A stretch of 64,000 nt of DNA from Rusavskia elegans (Eukaryota > Ascomycota > Lecanoromycetes > Teloschistales > Teloschistaceae): contig SAUG01000029.1 of the NCBI GenBank assembly GCA_011316305.1, positions 496,001-560,000 on the forward strand, in the 5' to 3' direction. Made by a program: the position numbers and the translations under genes. Below the pieces are notes generated by a model. It had not been told where the DNA came from. It was given only the letters and a program-made list of their open reading frames with translations, and did not search any database. Numbering within the stretch: the stretch's first letter is position 1; every line of letters starts with the position of its first letter. Positions 48,441 through 61,014 of this stretch are shown piece by piece.

Positions 48441-49301
48441 ATTAAAGATACTTGAATTATTATTATTTATATTTACTAGATCTATTTAATACGCTTTAGT
48501 ATAGTAGCTATACTAGCTAGTACTGGTATAATATTCGATAATTCCGTTAGTAAATTTTCGTAATCTTTTTCGTTTAAATAATTAATATCTTTTTAGTTTA
48601 CTTTATATAATAGAAGTAAAGCTATAATATCTTTTATTAGCTATTTCTATTTACGATTAATACTATTATAGATAAATATTCATTTCTAATACGCCGAGAG
48701 TATTCTATCCGCCTTTATTTATAAAAGATCTTTCTATTTAAATCCTTTCTATTAATCGAAAGTAATTAGATCGAATAGTTTATCTAGATCTATAATACTA
48801 CTATACTAGAATAAAAGACGCTAAATACTATTTAATCTAAAATCTATCTATTTAGCTAATACTTTAAAGTTTTTTTTTCGTAAATATCTATTTATATTCG
48901 AAGATAAAGCCGAATCGAACTATAATTTTTCTATCTATATCGACTATTTAAAATCCGGCTATAAAATAGAACTCGTCGATCAACCGATCTATACCGTTTA
49001 ACGGGTCGGATCGAATCGATTTACTAAAATTCGAGTTAGGTTCCCGAAGTACCGATAGAAACCCGTATCGAAATGGCCAGTCTAATAATTACTATTAAAA
49101 GGACGAGATAATAGTAATATTTCGATTTAGAAAATAGAAATATCTATTAGAATACTAATAGATTAAAGGATTATATAGATAGAAAAAGTAAAATATCGCG
49201 GATATATCGATATAAGATAAAAATAAAATATTAATAAAACAAGTATATTTATTTATATAGTTTCTATTTTTAATTTTCTTTCAATCTAGTAATAGTATTA
49301 C
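48441..49301. other. AT-rich spacer with a hAT-family right end at 48945-49084
   Basis: Unassigned mutated sequence. From about 48945 it matches the right part of the 550-bp hAT MITE and ends CGAAATGGCCAGTCTA at 49084; no partner left end found, so a truncated copy or the end of a larger one. Confidence 0.5.
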
Positions 49302-49762
49302 TAGATATCGGGTCGGATTTCGAACTTGGATTAACTAATCCGATCCGATCCGAATCGGATTAGAAAATTCTACGGTTCGATCCGACTCGAACCCGAATCG
49401 AGTTCTAGAACTCGATCCGACCCGCTAAAACGTCAAGTTCAAGTATAATAATATAATTTTGGTGTAATTGATCTATAAATATTATATCTATTTATTTAAA
49501 AAAATTCCAGTTAAATAATTACGCTAGCAGGAAGCTTTCTAGTTAATATAAATATATTAGTTTAATATAATATCTATTAAAAATATTCAATAATTCAATA
49601 TATATAAATTGATTCTATATATAGAAAGTTTAGCGGATATTCGAATTCGATCCGGATTCGACTCGGACCCGATCGCTTGGCAGATCGAATCGATTCGATT
49701 CGTTAAAAAATCGGGTCGGATTATAGAATTCGACGGAAATTCGATCCGAAGTGGCCAATCTA
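49302..49762. mobile_element. hAT-family MITE, 461 bp
   Basis: Left end TAGATATCGGGTCGG (damaged), right end GAAGTGGCCAATCTA. Flanks AGTATTAC and AATAATAC are a possible decayed TSD. Rich in CCGATCCGA/GACTCGAACCCG runs. Confidence 0.75.
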
Positions 49763-52700
49763 AATAATACTAATCTCTTAATTTAATATATCTATTACTA
49801 TTAAAATTTTCTTTATTCGAATTCTATTAAAATATATTATAGCTATTATATTATTTTTAATACGATCGTAATAACAATTATATAAACCACGTCTATATTA
49901 TAGCTAAAATAGTAGTATAAATCTTTAAAGATAATTATTTTATCTATTATTATTTTAATAATTTCGTTACGATTTAAACGTATTAGTAGATTTAAAACTA
50001 CGATATTATAATTCTAGAATTTAATAAATCAGCTGCGCTGCTTGTTTTATAAATTCCCGTTATAATAACCTTCTACTAATACGTAGATCTAGAAATAGAT
50101 ACTGGTGAAACCGCTATAATATATATTCGTCGCTTTATTATATAGAATCTATTTTCTAAAATCGTTATTATAGATAATTTAAATAAAATACTCTACCGAA
50201 CCGTATCGAAATTTCTTAAAACTATTAAAATCTTTCCTTAATTCTTTTAATTAGAGATTTTTACTAACGATATTATCGACGGATAGTAAAGTCTATAGTA
50301 AATAATTATTTAATAGAATTAAATCTATTTTTTTTATTTACTTTTTAACGTATTTTTATTAATATCCGTTTCGATTAATATACAATCTATAATCAATCTA
50401 TAGAAATAGATACGTGTACTAGTTTAGATTGGCCGTCGGATCGAGTTTTAAATCCAGATTAGCTAACCCGACCCGATCCGAATCGGGTTAAAAAATAGTT
50501 CGATCTAATCCGAATCGGATCGGGTTATTATAGAATTCGATCCGATTTAGATCCGGGTCGAACCTAGGTTCCCGGGTTCGATCTACTAAAACCGTTAAGA
50601 TTTCTTTTTCTATATAAAAAACCTCCGCTTTTACTATATATTTATTTTAATATTTTAGGTACTATTTAGATAGACGTCGATTCTTTATTATTAAATAGTA
50701 AATAATAAATGAATTAATATTTATATATCTATATTACTTTTTTATATTATTTTATTATCTAAATATAAATCGTATTAATTTTAAATTTTTAAAACTAATA
50801 TAAAATATCTAATCTTTTTATATCTAGTAAAATCTTTTCCGATAAATCCTTTTTAAATAAAATCTATTTTAACTAGTCGATAAATTAGACGGCAAGCCGA
50901 TTTATAAATATTATACTATTAAATTTTAATCGATTATATAAAAATAAAAGATAGATTATTAAAAATATAGCTAATAAAATTCGAACCGACTATTTAGTAT
51001 TAGTCTTTTAAAAGAATAATAGATATATTTAATATAATTTAGATTACTATAAAGAGTTTAAATATTAGTAGTTTAGTACTTCTATAGCTATCGGTATTAA
51101 AGATAAATCCTATAAAAAACTAGTTAATCTTTTTTAGTTAAAAAAAGCTATAGAATATATATAGTCGAAATAGTAGTAAAAGTTCTACTAGGTAGCTTTA
51201 ATAATAGATAGTCTATCTATAATTATATATAAAAACTATTCTAAGATTTTTAACTATTCTATAACTTTTAGTTCTTCTAATATATCTACTATAAAGTAAT
51301 ACCTTAATACTATCGCTTACTAAAAAACCATATAATATAATTTATAGTTTTGTATTAAATTAATATTTATCCGCGTAAATAGCTAATAGTAAATATAAAA
51401 AGATAATATAAAGTTTATTTTAATTATAGAAAAAAAGCTATATTAAATTCGAGCCTATTTTTTACTAAATTATATAGAATAAATATCTATATAAAACTTT
51501 TTTAAATTTAAATCTACTAGTTCGAACTATTAAAAATAAAAGATTTAGGCTATTACTATAAATACTTCGTCTAGATATAAAGTTTATCGGCCGTATATAA
51601 TTTATATAGATAGTTTTTAATAGTTATAATACTATCCTCGAGTAATTTAAATCTAATTTAAAAATTTTAGAATATATTTTCTTTATATTAGATATCTAGT
51701 TAAATATATAAAAGGTTATATATTTAGAAATATTTATATACTAAATTAATTCTTATTTTTAATTTTAGAAATATCTAATTAAATTTTTATTTCTTTTTAC
51801 TAATTATTCTAGCTATTTATAGTACTAGAAGCTATAAAAGCTTTTAAAATTTTCTAGTTTAAGTCGAAACTTCTAGATATTAATACCGATAATACTAGTT
51901 CTAATAGTATATTAAAAAAAAAGTTTAAAAAAACTTTTACTCGGCTCGATAGCCGATAGAATTAAATCTAAAACTCTTTATTTTATTAAATTTTTATAAC
52001 TAATCTAATAGTTTAAAACTTTATTAAAACTATTAGATTATAAGTAATTAGCGACGATTTTATATAAAAACTAGATAAAAAGAAAATTAGAACTATTAGT
52101 ACTAGCCTATTAAATATTATAAAAAAGATAAAATATATAGATAATATAAATTTAAAAGTTTTAAAACTAATATTTATTTCAGGTTCGTACTATTATAGTC
52201 TATATCTTTACCTTTCTTTAACGTAAACTTCGCTTTAAAAAAATCTAGAAAAGAGTCGATTTTAATTTCTAATCTAGAAATATAATTTAAAATATTCGTA
52301 TTTAATAGAATTCGATATATTTTATAATTCGTCGGATATATTAATTACGCTATTTTATAAATAAATTTTAGAAAAAAATTCGTAAAATCTATAAATATAA
52401 AAGATTATCTTTGATATAGATAAATAGTAATTTTTTTTCTTTATAGGTAGTATATTATAGCCGTTCTATAAAATTACTTTATTAGTTTTAAAAATTATAA
52501 ATATTAGAATTTATTTAGTATTCCGACTTTATAGTACTATTTTTAATTATTTTACTAGAATAGAAGAAATAGTTCGATTATCGAACTACGCTAATAAAAG
52601 AATATTACTAATTATTTATAATAATATTAATATAAAATTTATAAAATACTATTTTTTTATTAAAAATTAAGGTAAATTAATCTATAATATTATAAATATT

Positions 52701-53069
52701 CTGGATCCTATAATAAAGTTTAGCTTTTATTAAAATTAGGATAAAGAAGATAATAATAAAAAAATAGAAGATTTTTCGGAATATAAAAATAGATATCGGA
52801 ATAAATTTAAAAAGTATTTTACTAAATACTATAGGGAGCCTATTAATCTATTAAAATCTAAAACCCGCTATATAAAAGAAAATAAAATAATATAAGAGAA
52901 TAATATATTATAATTTTATTAATTAGTCTAAAATCTATTTTATCTACTTTAAATAGTATTCTTTAATAATTCTAACGTCTTCGAGCAGCGATTTCCGAAA
53001 CTAATTAATATTTTTATACTAATACTACCGAGGAAAATCTAAATTAGATATTTTAAAGAAATAATATTT

Positions 53070-53275
53070 TAAATTTACAAAAACTAGCGTAGATAGTTTA
53101 TAATATTTTTATTTATCTAATATCTTCGATAGGAATAGAGCAGACTTTTAGTTTTATAAAAAGAGTTTATCGGTAGAATCGAATCTAAATAACTTTAGAA
53201 TAGATATTAATAATTAAATACTATAATCGTACTATAGGTTTAGAAGTAGAAAAAGCTTTAAAGGAGTTATAGAAT
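53070..53275 (+). pseudogene. hAT transposase C-terminal dimerisation domain relic
   Basis: One plus frame reads LQKLA, a stop, IVYNIFIYLISS, then IGIEQTFSFIKRVYR, a stop, NRI and so on to IIKYYNRTIGLEVEKALKEL. This follows the hATC pattern: L..lA..v..i...S..vER.FS.a......R.rL....i..l. The stops are TAG/TAA, as from Trp, Gln or Arg after RIP. It lies in the 3' half of the 5.9-kb element in plus orientation. The remaining transposase cannot be read with confidence. Confidence 0.68.
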
Positions 53276-54213
53276 ATATATAATCGAGTAGAATTAGAAA
53301 ATAGAATTCTATTTAGAAAACGGGATCCTTTTAAAAAAGAATTTAGAAATATTTTAAATAGATTAATCTAAATATTCTTTAGCTTAGAAAATAAATACTA
53401 TTCCTATTTTTTCGACTATTTCGTCTATTTAAATATTAAATTCTAAATTTTGGACTTTAATAAATAGAAAAATATTTAAAAAATTAAAAAATTTAAGGTT
53501 TTACTATATTAAATAGAAGTTTTATATTTTAATAAGGTTTATTTTATAGTAGATATTTTAAATATAGTTAAAATCTTTCTAGAATAGATCGAATAGATTA
53601 ATAAAATAATAATTATTAATTATTTTTATATAAAACATTTATATAGAATACTTTTATAAAATTTTAAATAAAATTTCGAAACTTAATTTAATTATATAGA
53701 AATAACTTTTTATATTAGAAAAAAATTATTTCGCTAAAAATCAACGTAAAGATAGCTATAAAAGAAATAATTAACTTCTAGTTAAATAAAAAATTAAAAA
53801 AGTTTATAATAAAAAGATTTGAAATTAAAATATTAAATATTTAATTTTTTATTTTCTATTATGAAACTTTTATTACTAAATCTATTATATAGATACTAGA
53901 TTTCTTTTATATTAGAGCCTCGATCTCTTTATATATATTTTAGAATAAAAATAAAGTTTAAATTATTTTATAATTAAAATATATATATTTAAAGATTTTA
54001 AATCTATAATTTTATATTAAAATATATTATTTAGATAAAATTAGTTCTTTTATTAATAATATAGTGATATATCGAAGTAATAATTATCTAAATCTACTAT
54101 TTCTAGATATAAATAACAAATTAGAAAGTTTAATAATTTTCTTTATATTTTTTTATTATTATTTTCGGCTTCTACTTCTATCTTTCTTTTTATATCTCTC
54201 TTTTCTTTTATAT

Positions 54214-54243
54214 TTTTATCTTTATCTTTATCTTTATCTTTAT
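54214..54243. repeat. Hexanucleotide microsatellite (TTTATC)n
   Basis: Five units of TTTATC within a pyrimidine-rich plus strand stretch (54130-54245) inside the long hAT element. It creates a spurious low-complexity open frame. Confidence 0.85.
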
Positions 54244-57200
54244 TCTAATTAAAGTTAATACTTTTAACTAAATTTTTATTATTTTTAAATTTAGTATTAT
54301 TCTATATAGAAGAGTATCTCCCTACTATCTAATCATTTTTATTAATTTTAACGATATTATCGCTATTCTTCTTTTTATTTTTATAGGAAGATTTAATATA
54401 TTTATTAGCAGTATTGTCGCTATAACTAAATTCTTTAGTAAACGCCGTCTATTTTTCTAGGAAATCTAAAATTCTAGTAAATTAAAGCTTTTAAAAGCCG
54501 ATATAATAGATTATTTATTATTAGATAAAATTAATAATTAGAGCTGTATACTTCGTTAAAATTACTCTATTCGAATCGTTAAAAGCGATATTAGACTAGA
54601 AAAAATATTAGAAATAAATATTTCTATACTAGATAGCTCTATTTATATTCGATATATTATTTTAATATATTATTTTACTTTATATCTATTTTATTTATCT
54701 AATAGTTATTATCTTTTTTATATCTTCTATAAATATTTTAATACGTAGATCGTTTTCGTAATATAATACTATATATAAATTAGTATTTAATATAGTATAT
54801 ATTACCTTATTATATTACTTTAGATTTTTTTTCGATTCTATAATCTATTTCCTATTCTTTTACGTTTTATTCTAATACGGTCCTTATTTCAATATCTATA
54901 TTTTTCTAGAAATCTATTTTCTTAAATTTTTTTAAATATTTATATATTATAATATAGTGTATACTCTATTTTTTATAGAATTTATATTTAGTATTAGACT
55001 ATTTTTTACCATATTTACGGTTTATAGCTAATTGAAATTTCGTAGATAGTAGTTTTAATTTAGATATAATAGATAGTATACTAAATAATAAAGTAAAATA
55101 ATATAATTAATAGCTATAGAATTATCTAAAGATTCTAAATATTATAGTAATAGAATACGCTAGAAATTTATAGAAATATATAGGCTCGTTTAAAGCTTTA
55201 ACCCTCTAGCTATAGTATAGCCGATAGTTACTTTAATAATTTTATCTTATTTCTAATCTTCTATTTTTTAATAATTAACTACTATAATAAAATACTAATA
55301 TACTATATACCGTACTATATTATATTTTATTCTATCGTTAATTTTTTATTCCTTTTATTAATAATAGCGTAATATATAGTATATATAAATCTAAAAAGAG
55401 ATAATAAATTAAAGTAAAATAAATAATCGTATAATAATATTAAAACTATTTTAGATAAGAAATTATTTCCGTTCTATAGAAATATAGCGAAGATTCGAAG
55501 AAATAGAATCGAAAAAGATAAAGAAAAAGATAAAAAAAAATTATATAATATTATAATATCGGTAATATTATAGAATAATATATTCTAAATAGTCTAGCTA
55601 ATAATCTATCGAAAGAAATATAAATAGAAATCTAAAACTATCGCTTTTTAAAAAATCTATAGATATTAAAAAGGCTTCGAATCTTTTATTTCTAAAGTAC
55701 CTTTCGCTAGATTATATCGCGAAATTTTTACCGATATCGCTACGATAAATATATATAGAAAGATCGATAGAATATAGAATATAGCGTTAGTAGTTCTATA
55801 GAATATAATAGAATAATATATAATTTCTTTTCTAATAAATAAATATAGTATTTTACTATATTATTATATATATCTGATTATATTTATATTTTATAGATTA
55901 TTAACTAACTATAATATATATTAAACGTATTACTATTTAGTAGAAGAATGCCTAGTTTATTGAAAAGTGAATATAAAATCTAGAGGTATAGCCGAAAATA
56001 TAATAATAGCTAGTTAATAATTAATTCTAAAGAATTAAAAGTTTTAGAAAAAAGATATACGTCTATAGAATTATTTAAAAAAGGATAATACTATTTATAT
56101 AATACCGGTATATCAACTAGTATTAAATAGAATATAATATCGTTTATATTATCTGTAATTACATTTATATTCGACTATTCAATATAATTATAAATCGGGT
56201 CGGATCGGATTTCCGTCGGATTCTATTCTATAATCCGATTCGATTTTCGATTTTAATATTAGAATTCGACCCGATCCGAAGTAGCCGAACTATATTAGTT
56301 TATAGAGGATTTATAATTATCGATATTCTATATTCTAGCTATAATATTGAATCTATTTTAATTAATTCGTATATTATAAATCCGTTTATAAATATATTAA
56401 CGATTCTAGATACTTTCTAGATAGCGAAAAACTAGATATTTATCGAATACCGATGATATACGTAGGATTTTATCGATAGTATTAATTTTATAATCGTTAA
56501 TAGTATATTCGTTTATTTTCGTCTAACTATATCGATTATATATTAGAACTTTTATACTAATTCGAAAAAATTAAAATATAAACTTTTATTCCGCTTTTTA
56601 GTTCTATATTAATATAATAGTTCTATTGTCGCTATATTTACAATATAGTAAACTACTACTTTAGATACGAATTTTTATATAATAAATAATATTACGGCGG
56701 TCGTTATTATATTGTACTATCCGATAATAAAGTTTTAAAATATATAACTAAATCTATTAACGACTATAAAATCTATTAGAAATACGATAAAGAAAGATAT
56801 AATAACTATAAAATATATAGATACTTATATAATATCTAATTCTAAAAAAAGGCGATAAAGAAAACGCGTATTAAAATATAAAATGAATAAAAGTAAAAAA
56901 AAGATAGAAAAAGAGGCGATAGACTGGATAGATATAATAGAATCGAAAATATAATATAAAATAAAAGATAGATAGAAAAAATAAAAGATAGAAATAAAGG
57001 TTTTAATATAATTCTATATAAGAAAAAAAGTTTATTAGTATTAAATGAAAAAAAGGAATCGGCGAATCTTTAAATAGACTATTAAAATAGCAGTTTCTAG
57101 TAGAAATACTGGAATATAATATAAAAAAGAGGCGAACGATAATATAAATTAACTACTAGTATTAATATATATATAATAAATTTGAAAAGATTTAATTTAT

Positions 57201-57427
57201 AATAATACGCGAATATAGCGGATTTAGATATATTAGAAGTACTATAAACGGCGTTCCCGCGCGTTTTATCTATATAGCCGATCTACAGCTATAAATTCAA
57301 AATCGAAATCGTTGATATAAAATAAAAAAAAATAAAATAAATATATTAATTCGAAATGAAATATATTATATAATTTTTTAGATTTTATATATTTTTTATT
57401 AATATCGATATCCGGAAAAACTTTATA
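57201..57427. other. AT-rich junction sequence
   Basis: Between repeat F copy 2 and MITE 1 copy 3. It may include the right part of the body of element D, but mutation is too heavy to be sure. Confidence 0.35.
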
Positions 57428-57916
57428 TTACCAAAATTATCGACCCCGTTTAGAATTAATTGAGCAAGTCTGAATTGGTAAACGGGTTTGATTTTATAGT
57501 CTGCCTAGCGTGTTATAAAAGCGCCCTAAACGCTTTAAACGAGTTTTGAAATTTTTAAAAAAACTTTTTTAAAAATTCTAAATCCTTCTATCTAATAGAG
57601 CTACTAGTATTCTATAGAATATCTATATCTGTAAACTTTTAGCGTAGACTTTAAAAATTTTCATTATAGAACGCTAGTGTTACTAGTTTCTAAACCAGAA
57701 GCTTTCCGTTATTAAACGGAAACTAACGGATACTAAACTTTAAAAAATTTAATTTTAAAATTCTAAATACAGATAAAATAAACGTTTTTAGAATATATCT
57801 AAATTTTTCTATTTATTAAATAAAATAATCCTGTTTAAACCGGTTTAAACCGGCTTAATCGACTTTAAACGTTTTTTTCATTTTAAAATGCTATAAGCAG
57901 ATTGTATATTTGCTAA
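57428..57916. mobile_element. TCAGC-ended MITE family 1, copy 3 (inverted)
   Basis: Left side CCAAAATTATCGACCCCG, right side GATTGTATATTTGCTAA, TA at both ends. 489 bp, aligning throughout with copy 2. Confidence 0.82.
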
Positions 57917-58133
57917 TATATAAATTTTAAATAAATTACGTAAATAACGACTTTAAAAAAATAGAATTATTTTCTCTCGACGTTATATATATTAATAAAA
58001 TTTTAAATAGAAAACGGAAAATCGTATAATAAATTTTTAACAAAAAAAAAATAAATAGAAATAAAATAAATTTATATCCTATAATTATAATATATTAGAT
58101 AAATAATATTATAGAAAAAACTATATTACGTCT
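57917..58133 (+). pseudogene. 3' end of the body of element D
   Basis: Aligns with the last about 200 bases of the body of element C, including ATCCTATAATTATAA against ATCCTGTATATAAA and a polypurine tract (TATAGAAAAAACT) that is the G-to-A form of the family tract. Confidence 0.6.
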
Positions 58134-59103
58134 ATATCTTTATAGAAATTTTATATATTTATTAATTTGATAAACGGACTAATAACTTAATTTAATTAAA
58201 TATCAGCATTTACCAAAACCGGTTTAAAGCCGGTCTTAGCCGTCTTAGCCGTCTTAGCCGGTTCTTAGCCGGTTTCGGGTATACTCGAAGCTATATAGCT
58301 ACGCGGCTAAAACGGCTAAGACGGCTAAGCGGTTAAGATAGCTAAAAAGATTTAGAAATTCGATTTTAAACTTTTTTAAGTTCTTATTAGTAATTAGTAG
58401 GCCTATATACGCCTATATATAACGCTAGACTAGTTTTTTCTAGATCGAAAATATTAGGTTTTCTTACTAGAATCGAACTAGATTAGGTCTAGCGTAGTTT
58501 ATTAAATAGATATTCGACTTCTATTATTCCCGCTTTTAGCGGCGGCCGCTAAATTTTATTTTCGAATTAAATTATATAGGCTTATTTTTAGCTTATATAT
58601 AGATTCTATTTTAGGCTATTTACTAAATAGATATTTATACTATAGATACTATTAGAATTCTAATCTATCGAAAATCTACTTTTTAGATTTTTAAATTATT
58701 TGGATTTTTGGATTATTTAGATTGAGATAGCTGTTAGCCGGTCTAATCTAAAAATCTATTTTAGAATTCGCTGATAAAGCCGCTAGAACTATAGAATCGT
58801 TTCTATTTAGTAAATCGGTTCTAGTAGATATATCGCTTCTATTATTATATATTTTATTATTTATATCTAGTAAATAGCTTTTTTTATTAATTATTAATAT
58901 AATTATTAAATATTATTTTATTCCTTTTATAATTAATTATATAACGAAAATATTTCGTAATATTATAACTTTACTTTTATAGCTATACGAAACTAGTTAT
59001 AAAAATCTATATTAGAATTCCTTTACTATTTAATAGTTCGAACTATATCTATAGCTATAGCTAGACTCGAACGCAACGTTTTCTAATATATAAAAACGTT
59101 ATA
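58134..59103 (+). repeat. LTR family 1, 3' LTR (probably of element D), split by MITE 2
   Basis: Starts TATTACGTCTATATC, continues GATAAACGGACTAATAACTT as in the 5' LTR at 15111, is broken by a MITE (58203-58774) and ends AAAACGTTATA. About 396 bp without the insert. The flank ATATC does not clearly match ACAGC before the 5' LTR, so pairing with D rests on shared sequence. Confidence 0.75.
58203..58774. mobile_element. TCAGC-ended MITE family 2, copy 2 (inverted)
   Basis: Left TCAGCATTTACCAAAACC, right TTTTAGAATTCGCTGA, TA on both sides; aligns inverted to 23942-24502, including the TTAGCCGTCTTAGCCG cluster. Confidence 0.85.
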
Positions 59104-61014
59104 ATATCTTCCGTTTCGTTTAAAAATAGAACGATTTAATTTTATCGTAAATCAAAAAATCGTTGCTGAATTTCTCTATTAGTTTCTATTTAATTTATCA
59201 ATAGAACTTCGTTTTATTTTTTTAAATTCGATCAATATTGCTGATATAATAAATTTTCGCTACAACGAAATCCGTTATAACGAATTTTTCTGCAACGAAT
59301 ATAATATTCAAAGACGACTATTCTATTAGATATATAACGAACCTTCAATTACGTCGGATTTGTTAGTATTTTCAAAATTTTCTAATATATTTCGTTGTAA
59401 CGAATATCGAGAGACAGAAAACATTATAGCGTTATAGAACGTAAAGATAAATATCATTATATAAAATCGGTTTGAATCTTATATAAAGCCAGGAGGAATC
59501 CGATAACAAACTAGATATTGATTTTATCCATATAAGGTATCTGTTACATCGGATCTCCCTTTACAACGAATTGGACGGCTGTAAACGGCCGTTCGTTTTA
59601 TCTGCACTTATCGGTTGTTTAGAGACATATCTACGCAGAATCATTTGACCAAAGGCGAGCCTACCTTTGCACCTCGCAGACGCAAGCTATGAGGTGAGTC
59701 AGCCGCTGGGCATATCGGTATACCTGCTGAATTCAACGGCTCATTCGATCGTCACACCTCCATGTGAAACAGCGGAAGACTTCCCGCCTGCACGCCATAC
59801 GTGCAGGATGCGTCATGCATGAACAGCCTGCTTCATGCTGTTGAGTGATCCACCTTTGTCTTATCTCTCTCGAGAAACAGCCACCGAGTGTGCGCCAATG
59901 AGCCACGAGGCCAGTAACGTGCAGCAACGGAGCAATCTCCGGTCAATTCCATTTCACCTACTGGTAAAATCACACAGCATGCAGGCTTTGATATGCATGA
60001 CCCCCCAAATGCCATATCAAGGTCATCCATCCAATGAAAAGCAAAATGTTCATCCAGAAAGCGGCTCGCTTCGACGTGCTTCGAATAGCCCCGGACCTCA
60101 CCATCGATCGACAGAATTTGGGCAAACGTTTGCCGTTTGCCGTTTGCTTGTACTTGCCGAATCTCGATGGGATTATTGGCAGATTGGTGATTAAATGTAG
60201 CATAGGGCACTACGGTTCTCACAATGGATGATGGCCGTTCAACGCAGAGGTTAACATACAATGCATGCCAAAGACGACAATTCAGACCTCAAATGACCTC
60301 CTGACCTGCGCCCTTGGATTACCTTATATGACAGTCCTCTGTGTTGTTAAGGAGATGCAAATTTTAGCTCAATCGGTTGCGTCTTGGGCGTACTGGCAGG
60401 ACACGGATTGGTCTGTGTCAGTCGGGCTGTCAGATGCCTGACCAGCAATACCTTTCTGCTCCATGAACTTACTTTCGATCTAGATGTTTGCTGTCCGTAG
60501 CCAATCTTTGATTTCATATACATCCAGTTTTTCGTTAATCAACCTCCATAGTGATCAAACAGCAATACCCGTACCAAGCACTAAACGGCCTGACGACCAT
60601 GGATAAGGTATGTGTCAACGCTGATCGTCGCGTACTTGATCCTAGTGCGATTGACGACTCGGAGGGTCTATGAGTCCTAAGGTATCTCTAGACCATCGTC
60701 GATCGCGCTAGGATCAACTTTAGCAGGAGTCACCCAAGCGAGGTTGGCGCAGGAAAATTAGGGCCAGAAAGCAGGAACAAAGAAAGGCAACAGCAGCGTA
60801 AAGATACGTCAACACTTGAGAACTCGCCGCATTGGACTGCTGTCGCAGGAGGGGGAATGTTTGAAGATGAACGATGCGGTGTCTTGAACGGAAGCAATTT
60901 CGTATGGTGAGGATGCTGTTACGAGTTATGAAGAAAGTGGAACATATTCATGAAGTTAGTAATGGGTATCGGTCTCCGGTAAAGATGAATCGGTACGTGG
61001 ATGGATGCCTCTTG
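59104..61014. other. Right edge of the AT block and gene-poor spacer
   Basis: AT-rich to about 59600, then normal composition. Between 59258 and 59570 there are repeated ACAACGAA / TTCGTTGTAACGAA motifs in both directions (59258-59299, 59391-59404, 59563-59570), perhaps a decayed TIR element. 59733-60261 has overlapping open frames on both strands but no recognisable protein. A long hairpin lies at 60636-60717. No gene supported. Confidence 0.5.
60636..60717. other. Long imperfect hairpin (two 22-base arms)
   Basis: The arms 60636-60657 and 60696-60717 are reverse complements at 20 of 22 positions. The loop itself pairs again (GGTCTA near 60666 with TAGACC near 60688). The two mismatches are G/A differences that could still form G-U pairs. 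Could be a small palindromic mobile relic or a structured RNA; no promoter evidence. Confidence 0.6.

Larger units (their letters stand above)
50425..56292 (+). mobile_element. Long hAT transposon (5.9 kb), likely source of the TAGACTGGCC MITEs
   Basis: Left end TAGATTGGCCGTCGG identical in design to the short MITEs; right end CCGAAGTAGCCGAACTA, a decayed GAAGTGGCCAGTCTA. TSD TACTAGTT (50417-50424) against TATTAGTT (56293-56300), one C/T change. Copy 1 of repeat F gives the empty site. The interior holds a hAT C-terminal domain on the plus strand. Confidence 0.87.
49790..57200. repeat. Repeat F, copy 2, split by the long hAT element
   Basis: Left part about 49790-50424 and right part 56293-57200 align to consecutive parts of F copy 1. 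The break is exactly at the ends of the element 50425-56292, with 8-bp TSD. Confidence 0.7.
13962..59600. other. AT-rich, RIP-mutated block of nested transposons
   Basis: About 45 kb with no intact gene. TpA is greatly over-represented, CpA and TpG are almost missing, and CpG is still frequent, the pattern left by C-to-T mutation of CpA on both strands (RIP). Nearly every conserved Trp, Gln, Cys or His in the transposon protein relics has become a stop or Tyr. TSD pairs differ mainly by C/T or G/A. Individual elements are listed separately. Confidence 0.92.

Noticed and set aside
54064..54252. 62-codon open frame on the plus strand in the AT block
   Set aside because: Low-complexity product of a pyrimidine-rich tract and the TTTATC microsatellite inside the hAT element.
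13962..59600. Possible Starship-type giant element (tyrosine-recombinase captain with cargo)
   Set aside because: No captain-like recombinase and no cargo genes; the content is accounted for mainly by LTR, hAT, Plavaka-like and TA-inserting elements.
59733..60261. Open frames of 142 (minus) and 119 (plus) codons
   Set aside because: Antiparallel overlapping frames with no recognisable protein on either strand.
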